Shown here: positions 7,318 through 15,959 of the stretch, one piece after another
How the letters are laid out: each line of letters opens with the position of its first letter
Numbering within the stretch: position 1 is the first letter of the stretch
The notes under the pieces: model-generated
The model's database searches: none
Seen by the model: only the letters and a program-made list of their open reading frames with translations
What the model was told of the DNA's origin: nothing
From: Planctomycetota bacterium
GTDB taxonomy: Bacteria; Planctomycetota; B15-G4
Direction of reading: 5' to 3'
Assembly (NCBI GenBank): GCA_029259695.1
Contig: JAJDEQ010000195.1
Location: forward strand, 1 to 64,000
Length of the DNA: 64,000 bases
Program-made: the position numbers and the translations under genes

Positions 7318-9021
7318 ATGATCACCGCACACGAGAAACGCCTGGGCGAAGACCTCGTCAAGGTCGGTCGTCTCAGCGATCAGAACCTGGCCGAGGCCAT
7401 CGCCCACCGCCAGAAGAACGACGAAGTCTCCTTCCGCAAGGTGCTCACCCAGCGGGGCTTCATCGACGAGCGGGATCTCATGGCGTACTTCGCCGACCGC
7501 TACAAGATGCCGTCCGTCGACCTGTCTTCCGAGGACCTCGATCCCGAGGCCGTCGCGCTCGTGCCCTACTCGCTCTGCGCCGAGTTCAACATGGCGCCGG
7601 TGCGACTGGCAGGCGATGAACTCACGGCCGCCATCTCCGACCCCCTGCGCTACGTTCCGGTGGAGCAGGCGCTCCAAGCCGAGACCGGGAAGAAGATCAA
7701 GCTGGCGCTGGCGTCCGAGGAGGGCATCCGGAACGCTCTCGACGAGCACTACGCCGAGGAGAACACCGGCGACCGGATCGAGCTGAAGTTCGACAAGTCG
7801 ACCTCCCCCGACGCGGGCGACGACGACGACGACGAGGCCCACGCCTCGGAAGAAGCCGCCGCCTCGGTCGCCACGGTGCTCAACAACATCCTGGCCCAGG
7901 CGCTCACGCGCCGGGCGTCCGACATCCACTTCGAGCCCGCCGAGCACTTCCTGCGCGTGCGCCTGCGCGTGGACGGCGAACTCGAGGATGCCCTGTCGCT
8001 GCCGCCCGACATGCTGCAACCGCTCGTCACGCGCGTGAAGGTCGCCGCGCGGCTCGACATCGGTGAACGGCGCCTGCCGCAGGACGGCAACATCGCCATG
8101 AAGGCCTCGGGCAAGGACGTGGACCTGCGCGTCAGCACGCTGCCCACGATCTACGGCGAGCGCATCGTGATGCGCATCCTCGACAAGTCCAACGTGCCCG
8201 AAGGACTCGACGCGCTCGGCCTCGAGCCGGACGTGCGCGATCAGTTCAAGGCCTGCCTCGCCGCACCCCACGGCGTGATCCTCGTGACCGGCCCGACCGG
8301 CAGCGGCAAGACCACGACGCTCTACGCCGCCCTGTCGCACCTGCGCCGCCCCGGCGCCAACATCCTCACCGTCGAGAACCCGGTGGAGTACAAGCTCGGC
8401 GGCATCTCCCAGGTGCAGACGCACAGCAAGATCGGGCTCGACTTCGCTCGCACACTGGAGGCCTTCCTGCGCCAGGATCCGGACGTGATCCTGTTGGGCG
8501 AGATCCGCAACGAGGAGACCGCCGAGGTCGCCATGCAGGCCTCGATGACGGGCCACATGGTGCTCAGCACGCTGCACATGCACAGCGCGGCCGAGGCCCT
8601 CACGCGTCTGATCGAGATGGGCGTCAAGCAGTACGTCGTGGGCTCCACGTTGCGCGGCGTCATGGCCCAGCGGCTCGTGCGTCGCATCTGCGACAACTGC
8701 AAGATCGTCGACGAGTCCCATCCCGAACTCGTCGAGCGCTTCGAACTCGATCCCGCCTGCGTCATGCGCGGAGCCGGTTGCGAGAAGTGCGGGTACAACG
8801 GCAACCTGGGCCGAGCCGCCATCAACGAGCTGCTCGTGGTCAGCGAAGGCATCCGCGAGGGCATCATGAGCAACGCGACCGCTCAAGAGGTGCAGGTGCT
8901 CGCCCAGAAGGAGGGCATGCGCACGCTGGCCCAGGCGGCGTTGCTCAAGGTGGCCAACGGCATCGCGGCCATGGACCAGGTGCTCCCGTACCTCAACGAA
9001 CTGAGCGAAACGCCGGCCTGA
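7318..9021 (+). CDS. gspE: Type II secretion / type IV pilus assembly ATPase GspE/PilB
   Basis: The product is 567 aa, the normal length for the family. The N-terminal MshEN/GspE-N domain (about residues 1-150) begins with RLGEDLVKVGRLSDQNLAEA. The catalytic domain has Walker A GPTGSGKTTT at 325-334, an Asp box, Walker B-like VILLGEIRNEETAE, and the His box TGHMVLSTLHMHSA. A zinc-binding four-cysteine element follows (CDNC ... CEKC) near residues 460-490. It powers pseudopilus extension at the cytoplasmic face. It is transcribed divergently from the rest of the machinery, downstream of the CheX-REC gene. Confidence 0.95.
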   Translation: MITAHEKRLGEDLVKVGRLSDQNLAEAIAHRQKNDEVSFRKVLTQRGFIDERDLMAYFADRYKMPSVDLSSEDLDPEAVALVPYSLCAEFNMAPVRLAGDELTAAISDPLRYVPVEQALQAETGKKIKLALASEEGIRNALDEHYAEENTGDRIELKFDKSTSPDAGDDDDDEAHASEEAAASVATVLNNILAQALTRRASDIHFEPAEHFLRVRLRVDGELEDALSLPPDMLQPLVTRVKVAARLDIGERRLPQDGNIAMKASGKDVDLRVSTLPTIYGERIVMRILDKSNVPEGLDALGLEPDVRDQFKACLAAPHGVILVTGPTGSGKTTTLYAALSHLRRPGANILTVENPVEYKLGGISQVQTHSKIGLDFARTLEAFLRQDPDVILLGEIRNEETAEVAMQASMTGHMVLSTLHMHSAAEALTRLIEMGVKQYVVGSTLRGVMAQRLVRRICDNCKIVDESHPELVERFELDPACVMRGAGCEKCGYNGNLGRAAINELLVVSEGIREGIMSNATAQEVQVLAQKEGMRTLAQAALLKVANGIAAMDQVLPYLNELSETPA

Positions 9022-9144
9022 CACGCGCGCCCACGGCACGCAGGTGGCACCCCGATGGCAGCGGGCCCGGCGTTCCGTTCGGGCTCCCCACGACGGGCCG
9101 CCGCGGGTACCCTCGTCGGGATCGACCCCACGGAGCACCCGAGC

Positions 9145-10212
9145 ATGATCGGCCCCATCAGCCCCTCCATCCGCCGCGCCGGCCTCGCCGCACTCCTGGG
9201 CGCCACGCTGCTGCCCAGCACCACCAGCGCCCAACGCGGGATGCCGCTGCCACAGACCAGCCCGGCCGCATCGGTCACCCAGGTCATCGGCGTCACCGAG
9301 GCCACCGTCAGCTACCACCGCCCGGCCGTGCGCGGACGCCAGATCTGGAACGGACTCCTGCCCTACGGCAGCATCTGGCGCGCCGGCGCGAACGAGAACA
9401 CCACCGTCAGCTTCAGCACGCCGGTTTCGATCGAGGGCAACCCCGTCGCCGCGGGCACGTACGGCCTGCACATGATCCCGACCGCCGAGACGTGGACGGT
9501 GATCTTCAGCAACAACTCCTCGCTGTGGGGCAGCGGCGGCTACAACCAGGCCGAGGACGCGCTGCGCGTCGAGGTCACTCCTGAGGAGCTGCCCTTCCAG
9601 GAGTACATGAGCTTCGACTTCGCCCTCGTGGACGCGGACACGGCGCGACTCGAGCTGCGCTGGGAGACCCTGCGTGTCCCGCTCACGATCGACGTCGACA
9701 TCGAGCAGACGGTCGTGATCGCCACCGACGAGTTCCTGCGCACCGCGACACCGGAGGACGCACGCGTGTGGGCGCGCGCCGCACAGTGGTGCCTGGAGCG
9801 CGGTGTCGGTCTGGAGACCGCACTGGCCTGGTCCGAAGAGGCCGTGGCGCGGGAGAAGAACTTCTCCAACCTGGGATTGCAGGCCCAGATCCTCGATCAG
9901 CTCGGTCGGGCGGCGGACGCGGCGCCCCTCAAGCAGGAAGCCTGGACCGTCGCCACCGAGGACGAGTTGATCCAGATGGGCGGCGAGCTCATGGCGGCCC
10001 GCGCCTACGAGGACGCCGTGCTGATCTTCCAGCTGAACGCACGCAGCCACCCCGAGTCGTGGAAGGCGCACGACCAGCTGGCCGACGCCTACAACAAGAG
10101 CGGCGACGTGCAGGCCGCCATGGCCTCCTACGACAAGGCCCTGGAACTGGTCACCAACGACGATGCGCGCCGGCGCATCGAGCGCGCCCGCAACAAGCTG
10201 AACGACGCCTGA
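9145..10212 (+). CDS. Secreted DUF2911 protein with C-terminal TPR repeats
   Basis: The start is placed at ATG 9145 because it opens a signal peptide (RRAGLAALLGATLLPSTTSA). The product is 355 aa. Residues about 30-170 match the DUF2911 pattern: SVTQVIGVTEATVSYHRPAV, the WRAGANENTT block and AGTYGLHMIP. The remainder is helical with TPR character, especially SWKAHDQLADAYNKSGDVQA. DUF2911 proteins occur in Planctomycetota and Bacteroidetes; their biochemical function is unknown. It lies 123 bp after gspE and may be an independent unit. Confidence 0.88.
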   Translation: MIGPISPSIRRAGLAALLGATLLPSTTSAQRGMPLPQTSPAASVTQVIGVTEATVSYHRPAVRGRQIWNGLLPYGSIWRAGANENTTVSFSTPVSIEGNPVAAGTYGLHMIPTAETWTVIFSNNSSLWGSGGYNQAEDALRVEVTPEELPFQEYMSFDFALVDADTARLELRWETLRVPLTIDVDIEQTVVIATDEFLRTATPEDARVWARAAQWCLERGVGLETALAWSEEAVAREKNFSNLGLQAQILDQLGRAADAAPLKQEAWTVATEDELIQMGGELMAARAYEDAVLIFQLNARSHPESWKAHDQLADAYNKSGDVQAAMASYDKALELVTNDDARRRIERARNKLNDA

Positions 10213-10298
10213 CGCAGCGCCCGACCGGATCGCCCGAGGGGGCTTGGTCGCGGCACCGGGCAACGCACAGGGCAGGCGCACAGCGCCCGGGCGACGCG

Positions 10299-10820
10299 TC
10301 AGTCGCCGACCTCGAGCGTCATGGCCGAACAGCTCGTGGCGTAGCCCAAGGCCCGCTTGGTGATGGGAAAGACGCGGCTCGAGGCCATCGCCAGGGCCAG
10401 TTCGATCACGCCCTCCTCGCCGAATCGCCGCGTCAGCTCCTCGCGCAACGGGGCTTCGCCCCCGGACGCGGTGACCACCGCCTCGGTGAACCGATAGGTG
10501 AGCGCCAGCTCCTCCGGAAGGCGCTCGGGAGCGCGATCGAGCACGGCCTGCAGCACCTCGCGGGACACCCCCGCCTTGCGCGCCACGTTCAGCGCGATCT
10601 GCACGCACGTCCCGCAGTCCTCGTCGCGGGAAGCCACGATCCGCGCCACGTGCAGCGGGGCTTCGGGCATGCGGCGCCGGTAGTCGGCCAGTGGGAAGAC
10701 CTTGGCGAACTTGAAGAACGCAGGGAGCGACACGCCCACGATGTGGCGTACGTAGTCCACCGACTCGCCCAGTTCGCGCTCGACCGAGGCGAGTTTGGCG
10801 AGGATCACCTTCCTCAGCAT
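10299..10820 (-). CDS. Carboxymuconolactone decarboxylase / AhpD-like protein
   Basis: The product is 173 aa. The diagnostic part is EDCGTCVQIALNVARKAG, a CxxC motif at the start of a helix as in AhpD-like disulfide reductases. The rest is all-helical: an N-terminal helix pair and a second half (ELALTYRFTEAVV ... RFGEEGVIELALAMASSRVF) resembling the CMD repeat. Members act in peroxide defence or ring decarboxylation; the substrate here is unknown. It lies 28 bp downstream of cutC on the same strand and is probably cotranscribed with it. Confidence 0.75.
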   Translation of the reverse strand: MLRKVILAKLASVERELGESVDYVRHIVGVSLPAFFKFAKVFPLADYRRRMPEAPLHVARIVASRDEDCGTCVQIALNVARKAGVSREVLQAVLDRAPERLPEELALTYRFTEAVVTASGGEAPLREELTRRFGEEGVIELALAMASSRVFPITKRALGYATSCSAMTLEVGD

Positions 10821-10848
10821 CAGCGTGCTCCGGTTCGCAACGGCGGGA

Positions 10849-11604
10849 TCACGGTTCGTCCCGACTCCGACGGGCCAGGGCTTCGACGCAGTGTCGCAGT
10901 TCGTCCGCCGATGTCGCGCGCCGACGACCTGCTTCCTGATCGCCGGGCCCCAGGCGCGGTCCCGGAACCGACCGTCTCATGGCGCTCGGGACCCAGACCC
11001 CGGCGCTGAGGTGGATCTCGGACGCACCGGTGGCCTCGACCAGGCCCACGATGTTGTCGGCCCGTACGCCGCCTCCGGGCATGACCACCAGCCGTCCCCG
11101 CGCGTGCTCGATCAGCTGCGCGATGCGTTCGGCTCCCTGGATGCACGAGGCGGCCCCGCCCGACGTGAGGATGCGCTCCACGCCCAGCTCCGCCAACTCG
11201 TCGAGCGACTGCAGCGGGTCGATCACCGAGTCGAAGGCGCGGTGGAAGGTCACGCCGAGCGGACGGGCGGCGGCGACCAGCGCGGCCATGGCGCGCAGAT
11301 CGACGGAACCGTCGGGCTGCAGCGCCCCTGTCGCCACGCCCGATGCGCCGGCGGCGCGCAGCGACACGACGTCCCGGCGCATGATGTCGAGCTCGACGTC
11401 GGAGTAGACGAAGTCGCCCGCGCGCGGTCGGACCAGGACCACGGTGTCGGGCGCACCTGCCGCGAGGACACCGTCGAGCAGGCCCTGGCTCGGTGTGAGG
11501 CCGCCCAGTTCGAGCCCGCAGCACAACTCGATCCGCGCGACGCCGCACGCCGCAGCGATGCGCGTCCCGGCCACCCCATCCACACAGACTTCGAGCTGCT
11601 CCAT
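10849..11604 (-). CDS. cutC: CutC family copper homeostasis protein
   Basis: The product is 251 aa, standard for CutC. The start is ATG 11604 (MEQLEVCVDGVAGTRIAAAC); the upstream open frame overlaps the MORN gene and is not used. Family motifs are ARIELCCGLELGGLTPSQGL, a VLVRPRAGDFVYSD strand, GVTFHRAFDSVIDP, ERILTSGGAASCIQGA and VMPGGGVRADNI, which together form a TIM barrel. CutC was linked to copper tolerance, though its molecular role is debated. It sits 25 bp after the MORN-repeat gene. Copper proteins also occur near 55-57 kb but are not contiguous with it. Confidence 0.93.
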   Translation of the reverse strand: MEQLEVCVDGVAGTRIAAACGVARIELCCGLELGGLTPSQGLLDGVLAAGAPDTVVLVRPRAGDFVYSDVELDIMRRDVVSLRAAGASGVATGALQPDGSVDLRAMAALVAAARPLGVTFHRAFDSVIDPLQSLDELAELGVERILTSGGAASCIQGAERIAQLIEHARGRLVVMPGGGVRADNIVGLVEATGASEIHLSAGVWVPSAMRRSVPGPRLGPGDQEAGRRRATSADELRHCVEALARRSRDEP

Positions 11605-11629
11605 GCTCTGCTCGGCGCGCAAGCCGCGT

Positions 11630-12700
11630 CTACTCGACTCGACGGCCCCGCTCGTAACGCTCGCTGGTGAGTTCCTGACCCTGCTCGTCCCAGGTCGTCC
11701 AGGTCCCGTGGTAGAGGTCGTCCACGAAGCTCCCCACGGCAGCCTGTTCGCCGCTGGCGTGCCAGGAGGTCCACTCGCCCTGGGCCTTGCCGGCCTCGTA
11801 GTGTCCCGCACGCAACTTGCGGTCGTAGCCGTTCCAGAAGGTCCACGCTCCCTGACGCTCGTCGTCGACGAACGAGCCCTGCTCGAGCTTGCCGCCGTTC
11901 TCGTCCCAGAAGACCCACGGACCCGTGCGCCGACCGGCCTCGAAGCGCCCCTTGGCGGCCACCGCGCCGTTCGCGTGCCAGAGGGTCCACTCGCCCGCTT
12001 CGAGCCCGCCCTCGAAGCGGCCCTGTTCCCGCTGCTTGCCGTCCGCCCCGTAGTAGCTCCACGTGCCTTCCTGGCGCCCCTGCTTCAACTCCGACTCGGC
12101 CATCTTCTCGCCGTGCACGTACCACCAGGTCCAGACGCCTTCCGGCTGACCGTTCAGGTACTCACCCCGGCTCTCGAGCCGACCGTCCGCCTGGCCGTAC
12201 CAGGTACTCCACAAGCCCTCGGCGAGACCTCGCACGTACTCGCCTTCGGATGCCTTGCGACCGTTGCGGTGCCAGTACACCCAGGAGCCGTGCGCCGTGC
12301 CCAACACGTAGCGGCCCGTCGACTCGGTCTGTCCGTTGTCGTGCCAGGCTTGCCAGGCTCCCGTCTTCACACCGCGGACGTACTGACCACCCTCGGCCCG
12401 CCGACTGTTGTCGTGAGCCCGGGTGTAGCGCCCGTGACGGATCCACTTGCCGGGGTCGACCTCACCGACCTCGTAACGCTCGCTGGCCTGACCGTGCCCG
12501 GCGGCGTGCTCCTTCCAGCGTCGCTTCACACCGTCGTCCAGTGCAGCCCCCGCCGTCCGAGCGGCGCCGGTGAGCTGGGGAGTGTCCCCCGCATCCACTT
12601 GCGCACGGGGAGCGGTGCTGCCGATGCCGAAGAACAGCGCGAACATCAGCGCGGCGCGGATCAGGACGGGGCGCGGGGTCTCGTGCGTCATCGTGATCAC
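11630..12700 (-). CDS. Secreted MORN-repeat protein
   Basis: The product is 356 aa, starting at a GTG that overlaps the DUF1501 stop as GTGA (an in-frame ATG lies at 12691). It has an N-terminal signal peptide (about residues 14-33). Then come roughly eleven units of about 23 residues with the pattern (G/S)xYxxGxxxGxWxxWxxxG, for example GEYVRGLAEGLWSTWYGQAD and GHYEAGKAQGEWTSWHASGE. This is the MORN / YwqK-like repeat, often seen in surface or membrane-contact proteins. Coupling to DUF1501 suggests that the DUF1800-DUF1501 products and this protein are made together. Function is not known. Confidence 0.88.
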   Translation of the reverse strand: MITMTHETPRPVLIRAALMFALFFGIGSTAPRAQVDAGDTPQLTGAARTAGAALDDGVKRRWKEHAAGHGQASERYEVGEVDPGKWIRHGRYTRAHDNSRRAEGGQYVRGVKTGAWQAWHDNGQTESTGRYVLGTAHGSWVYWHRNGRKASEGEYVRGLAEGLWSTWYGQADGRLESRGEYLNGQPEGVWTWWYVHGEKMAESELKQGRQEGTWSYYGADGKQREQGRFEGGLEAGEWTLWHANGAVAAKGRFEAGRRTGPWVFWDENGGKLEQGSFVDDERQGAWTFWNGYDRKLRAGHYEAGKAQGEWTSWHASGEQAAVGSFVDDLYHGTWTTWDEQGQELTSERYERGRRVE

Positions 12701-13920
12701 GCCTTCAACAGGGGAAGCGGTTCGAACGTGCCGGGCAGGATCCGCTCGGGCGCGACGCCGAAGGCGTCCCGCAGCAAGCTGGCGTAGATCCGGCGGAAGT
12801 CGGTGTTGTGAATCAGGTCACCGTCGTCGAGTTCAGCGAGCGAGGGGTGCTTGCCGTACAGGCCGCCGCGCACCGGATCACCGAGCAGGAAGGTCGGCGC
12901 CGCCTTGCCGTGGTCGGTGCCGCCCGAAGCGTTCTCCTGCAACCGTCGACCGAACTCCGAGTAGACCATCACGATGGTCTTGCGCCCGAGTCCGCTGCGG
13001 CGGATGTCGGCCATGAAGGCCGTCAGCGCACCGTCGAGCGTCAGCATGAGTTCGTCGTGCAGCTCCCGTTGCTCGACGTGGTGGTCGAAACCGGGGAGAC
13101 GGACCGAGAGGATGCGCGAGCCGATGCGCCCGTCGATCAGCGCCGCGCAGACCTTGAGCGACTGGGCCAGCGGATCGGCGGGATACTCGACGCTCGTGTT
13201 GTAGACCTCCACGGCCTTGCGCACCTGGCGCGACGAGGCCCGGGCGTTGTCCATGAGTGCGGCCAGTCGACCGTGCGTCGACTCCTCCGCGCCACTGTCG
13301 TCCAGCAGGCGTGCCATGGTCTGGGCACCCTGGGCCCAGCGGTAGCCGGCGGGCGTCTCCATGCAGAGCACGGGGTGACCGGACGACTGCAGCGAGTAGG
13401 GCATCTGCTCGCCGATGTGCACCACGCGCGTGGGCAGCGTGTTGTCGCCGTACTTCTCGCGCAGCAGGTTGCCGACCCATCCATCGCCGGCGAGCTTGCC
13501 CTTCGGGCTCGCGGTGCCCCAGATGTCCATCGAGGTGAAGTGGGACCGGTTGGGGTCGGGGTAGCCCACGCCCTCGACGATACCGAGGTGTCCCTCGTTC
13601 CACAGCGCGTGCATGCCGGTCAGTGCCGGGTGCAGGCCGCGGTAGTCGTCGAGCGAGAGCAGCGTCTCGGGCGCATGGCGCGTCGTGTCGCGCGCCGCGT
13701 GGTACAGGTCGTCGCCCTTCGGCACGACGGTGCTCAGACCGTCGTTGCCGCCGTGCAGTTCGATCATCACGAAGGTGAAGTCGTCTTCTTCGACAGGCCG
13801 GCGCCCGGAGAGCGTGCGCGCAGGCCGTGTCACGGCGGAGAGGCTCTGCGGCATCGTCAGCCAGCAGCCGAGCGAGGCCGCCCCTCCGATGAGCATCTGT
13901 CGGCGAGTGGGGTGCAGCAT
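12697..13920 (-). CDS. DUF1501 protein with Tat signal
   Basis: The product is 407 aa. The N-terminus MLHPTRRQMLIGGAASLGCW is a twin-arginine signal. The body has DUF1501 features related to alkaline-phosphatase/sulfatase folds: FVMIELHGGNDGLSTVVP near the start, YPDPNRSHFTSMDIWGTASP, a RLPGFDHHVEQRELHDEL segment and the late block VMVYSEFGRRLQENASGGTD followed by HGKAAPTFLLG. DUF1501 proteins nearly always accompany a DUF1800 gene, here 66 bp upstream. Their substrate is unknown. Export would be by Tat, folded, probably with a metal. Confidence 0.93.
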   Translation of the reverse strand: MLHPTRRQMLIGGAASLGCWLTMPQSLSAVTRPARTLSGRRPVEEDDFTFVMIELHGGNDGLSTVVPKGDDLYHAARDTTRHAPETLLSLDDYRGLHPALTGMHALWNEGHLGIVEGVGYPDPNRSHFTSMDIWGTASPKGKLAGDGWVGNLLREKYGDNTLPTRVVHIGEQMPYSLQSSGHPVLCMETPAGYRWAQGAQTMARLLDDSGAEESTHGRLAALMDNARASSRQVRKAVEVYNTSVEYPADPLAQSLKVCAALIDGRIGSRILSVRLPGFDHHVEQRELHDELMLTLDGALTAFMADIRRSGLGRKTIVMVYSEFGRRLQENASGGTDHGKAAPTFLLGDPVRGGLYGKHPSLAELDDGDLIHNTDFRRIYASLLRDAFGVAPERILPGTFEPLPLLKA

Positions 13921-13986
13921 GAGTGGTGTCCTGTCGGGTGTGCGGTGAGGTGGCCGGGCGGTTCGAGACGTCGACCGGCGGAGCGG

Positions 13987-15645
13987 TCAGTTCAGCTGCG
14001 CACTCGGAAGGCTCAGCACGAGGTGGGCGTAGCGGCGCAGGAGGATCTCGGCCTGTGCGCCGCCGTCCAGCAGGTCCTGCTCGCCGAGCCCCGCGCGCTC
14101 GCGTTCGGCGCTGAACTCCGCCAGCAGCGGGCCGCGCAGGTTCGCGGGCGGCTCGACAGCCAGGAGTTCGGACAACAACGCGTCGATCACGGCGGCATCA
14201 TCGGTCGCTCCGAGTTCCCCGAGCCAATCGGTGATGTCGATCGCCGGGGTCCACTCCAGCTTCTGCAGACGGAGCACGGCGCCGTAACCGAGCGGGAACC
14301 CGGCGCTCTTGGGCTTGTCCTCGCCCTCGGCTCCCATGCCCTCCGCGAAGTCCTCGTTCTGCATCAGCTTGGAGACGTCCACACGACCGAGCATCACGCC
14401 GGCGAGGTTGCCACGCTGCATGATCGTGGACGTGTTGAGCCAGGCCCAGCCGCCCTCCCAACCCTTGACGTTGGGCGGCGCGAACAAGCGCTGGCCCAGG
14501 ATGTCTCCGCCGGCCAGGACCAGCGTCTCCGGCACGGCGAGCTCGAGTCGGCGCGCCGAGCCCACCAGGTAGTCGATCGGGCCGGCGATGCGCTGGCCCA
14601 CCACCTCGTCGCGATAGAACGCCGGGTCGGTGAGCAGTCTGCGCATGAACGGCGCGATCTCGAAGTCCTCGTCTCGGAGCAACGCGGCGTACTCGGCCCG
14701 GCGCGTGTCGTCCGCCTCCACACCCTCGAAGTACTTCAGCAGTCGGCTCGCGAACCAGTCCGCGCACGCCGGCTGAGCGAAGATGATGTCGATCACGTCG
14801 TCGCCTCCGAGGCGGCCACGGACGTCGAGCACGGTCTTGTCGCCGTCGTCGTGCTGCCAGCGATCGAAGACGAAGGCGTGGTTCTCGTCGGTCCAGCCGG
14901 TGAACGCGCGCGCTGCCTCCTGGATGTCCTTCTCGGTGTAGTTGCCGTCGCCGAGCGAGAACAGCTCCATCAACTCGCGTGCCCAGTTCTCGTTGGGGTG
15001 GCCGCGCACGTTCACGTCGTTGTCCAGGTACTCGAGCATGGCCACGTCGCGCGCCATGCCGCGCACGATCGTCTTGAACGAGCCCAGCGCGTTGGCGCGC
15101 AGGAACTGATGCTGCTCGACCATCTCGTGCGCGTTGCGCACGTCGAACAGCGAACTCGTGAACAGGCCGTGCAGGAACAACGTCATGCGATCGCGCAGGG
15201 GCTCGTCGGCGGCGAGCATGTGCGCGATCCACCAGTGGGCGTACTCTTCCATCGGCCCGGCGTACTGGCTGCGCACGCGGTCGACGTACAGCCGGCGGCC
15301 GTCGGGATCGACCTCCCCGGGAACCGGCAGACGAATGCCATGGCGCGTGACGGCGCGGCGATCGGTGAAGTCCTCGCCGGGCGATTCGGCAGTCACCAGC
15401 CCGGCGACCGCAGCGTCCAGCCCGGCTTGCGCGATGCGCCGGGCCTGCGCCTCGGCAACACCGAAGCCGGCGCGATTGAAGAGGTGCTCGGCCTCCCGGG
15501 GCCGGAAGTCCAGCGCGGCGAGCTTCCCGGCCTCGGTCTCACCGACGGGGCCGGTCGTCGCCTCGAGATGAGCCGACAGCAGCGCGCACGAGAGCACGCA
15601 CACGGCGGCCGCCAGGCGGCCACACGGAAACACACGGCTGGGCAT
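13987..15645 (-). CDS. DUF1800 protein
   Basis: The start is ATG 15645, with GAGGTG 6 nt upstream and a following signal peptide (CGRLAAAVCVLSCALLSAHL). The product is 552 aa. DUF1800 motifs are EAEHLFNRAGFGV, LFLHGLFTSS, NENWARELMELFSLGDGNYT, ARAFTGWTDEN and the C-terminal VKGWEGGWAWLNTSTIMQRG. Function is not established; the family travels with DUF1501 in Planctomycetota and is secreted. It is the first gene of a probable minus-strand operon DUF1800-DUF1501-MORN-cutC-AhpD-like. Confidence 0.93.
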   Translation of the reverse strand: MPSRVFPCGRLAAAVCVLSCALLSAHLEATTGPVGETEAGKLAALDFRPREAEHLFNRAGFGVAEAQARRIAQAGLDAAVAGLVTAESPGEDFTDRRAVTRHGIRLPVPGEVDPDGRRLYVDRVRSQYAGPMEEYAHWWIAHMLAADEPLRDRMTLFLHGLFTSSLFDVRNAHEMVEQHQFLRANALGSFKTIVRGMARDVAMLEYLDNDVNVRGHPNENWARELMELFSLGDGNYTEKDIQEAARAFTGWTDENHAFVFDRWQHDDGDKTVLDVRGRLGGDDVIDIIFAQPACADWFASRLLKYFEGVEADDTRRAEYAALLRDEDFEIAPFMRRLLTDPAFYRDEVVGQRIAGPIDYLVGSARRLELAVPETLVLAGGDILGQRLFAPPNVKGWEGGWAWLNTSTIMQRGNLAGVMLGRVDVSKLMQNEDFAEGMGAEGEDKPKSAGFPLGYGAVLRLQKLEWTPAIDITDWLGELGATDDAAVIDALLSELLAVEPPANLRGPLLAEFSAERERAGLGEQDLLDGGAQAEILLRRYAHLVLSLPSAQLN

Positions 15646-15959
15646 GCCAGCACCTCGATCAGGGAGCAGACGCCCCGGCGTGAGGGCAGCTACGGAGAGG
15701 GGACGCACCGGCCGGGGCGAGGCCAGTCTATGCCGGTCCACCGCCCGGCCCGGGACGCAAATCCGCCGCTGCCCCTCCCAACCGCCAACCTGGCCCCGAG
15801 CAAGCCATCTGGTCCCGAGCAAGCCGCCTGGCCGCATGCGGACACCTTCGTTGCGTGTCCGAGGAAGTCGCCGTTCGGTGTCCGACGAGTGATCCCCGGC
15901 GCCGCATCGCCAGCGGCAGCCCGGCAGCCGACAGCGGGGCGATCACCGCCGCGCCGCCC
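15646..15959. other. Intergenic spacer, no gene seen
   Basis: These 314 bp separate the DUF1800 start from the leuB-like stop. They hold the DUF1800 ribosome binding site and a short direct repeat. No open frame has codon use or motifs supporting a gene. Confidence 0.5.
15790..15835. repeat. Short tandem repeat, 19-bp unit
   Basis: Two 19-bp units beginning CTGG(C/T)CCCGAGCAAGCC are followed by a partial third copy. It lies upstream of the DUF1800 gene and is probably a slippage product. Confidence 0.6.

Noticed and set aside
7168-10608. Very long open frame on the minus strand (over 1100 codons)
   Set aside because: It is antisense to gspE and the DUF2911 gene, which have clear family motifs. 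Its Arg/Ala/Gly/His-rich text is typical of a GC-rich shadow frame.
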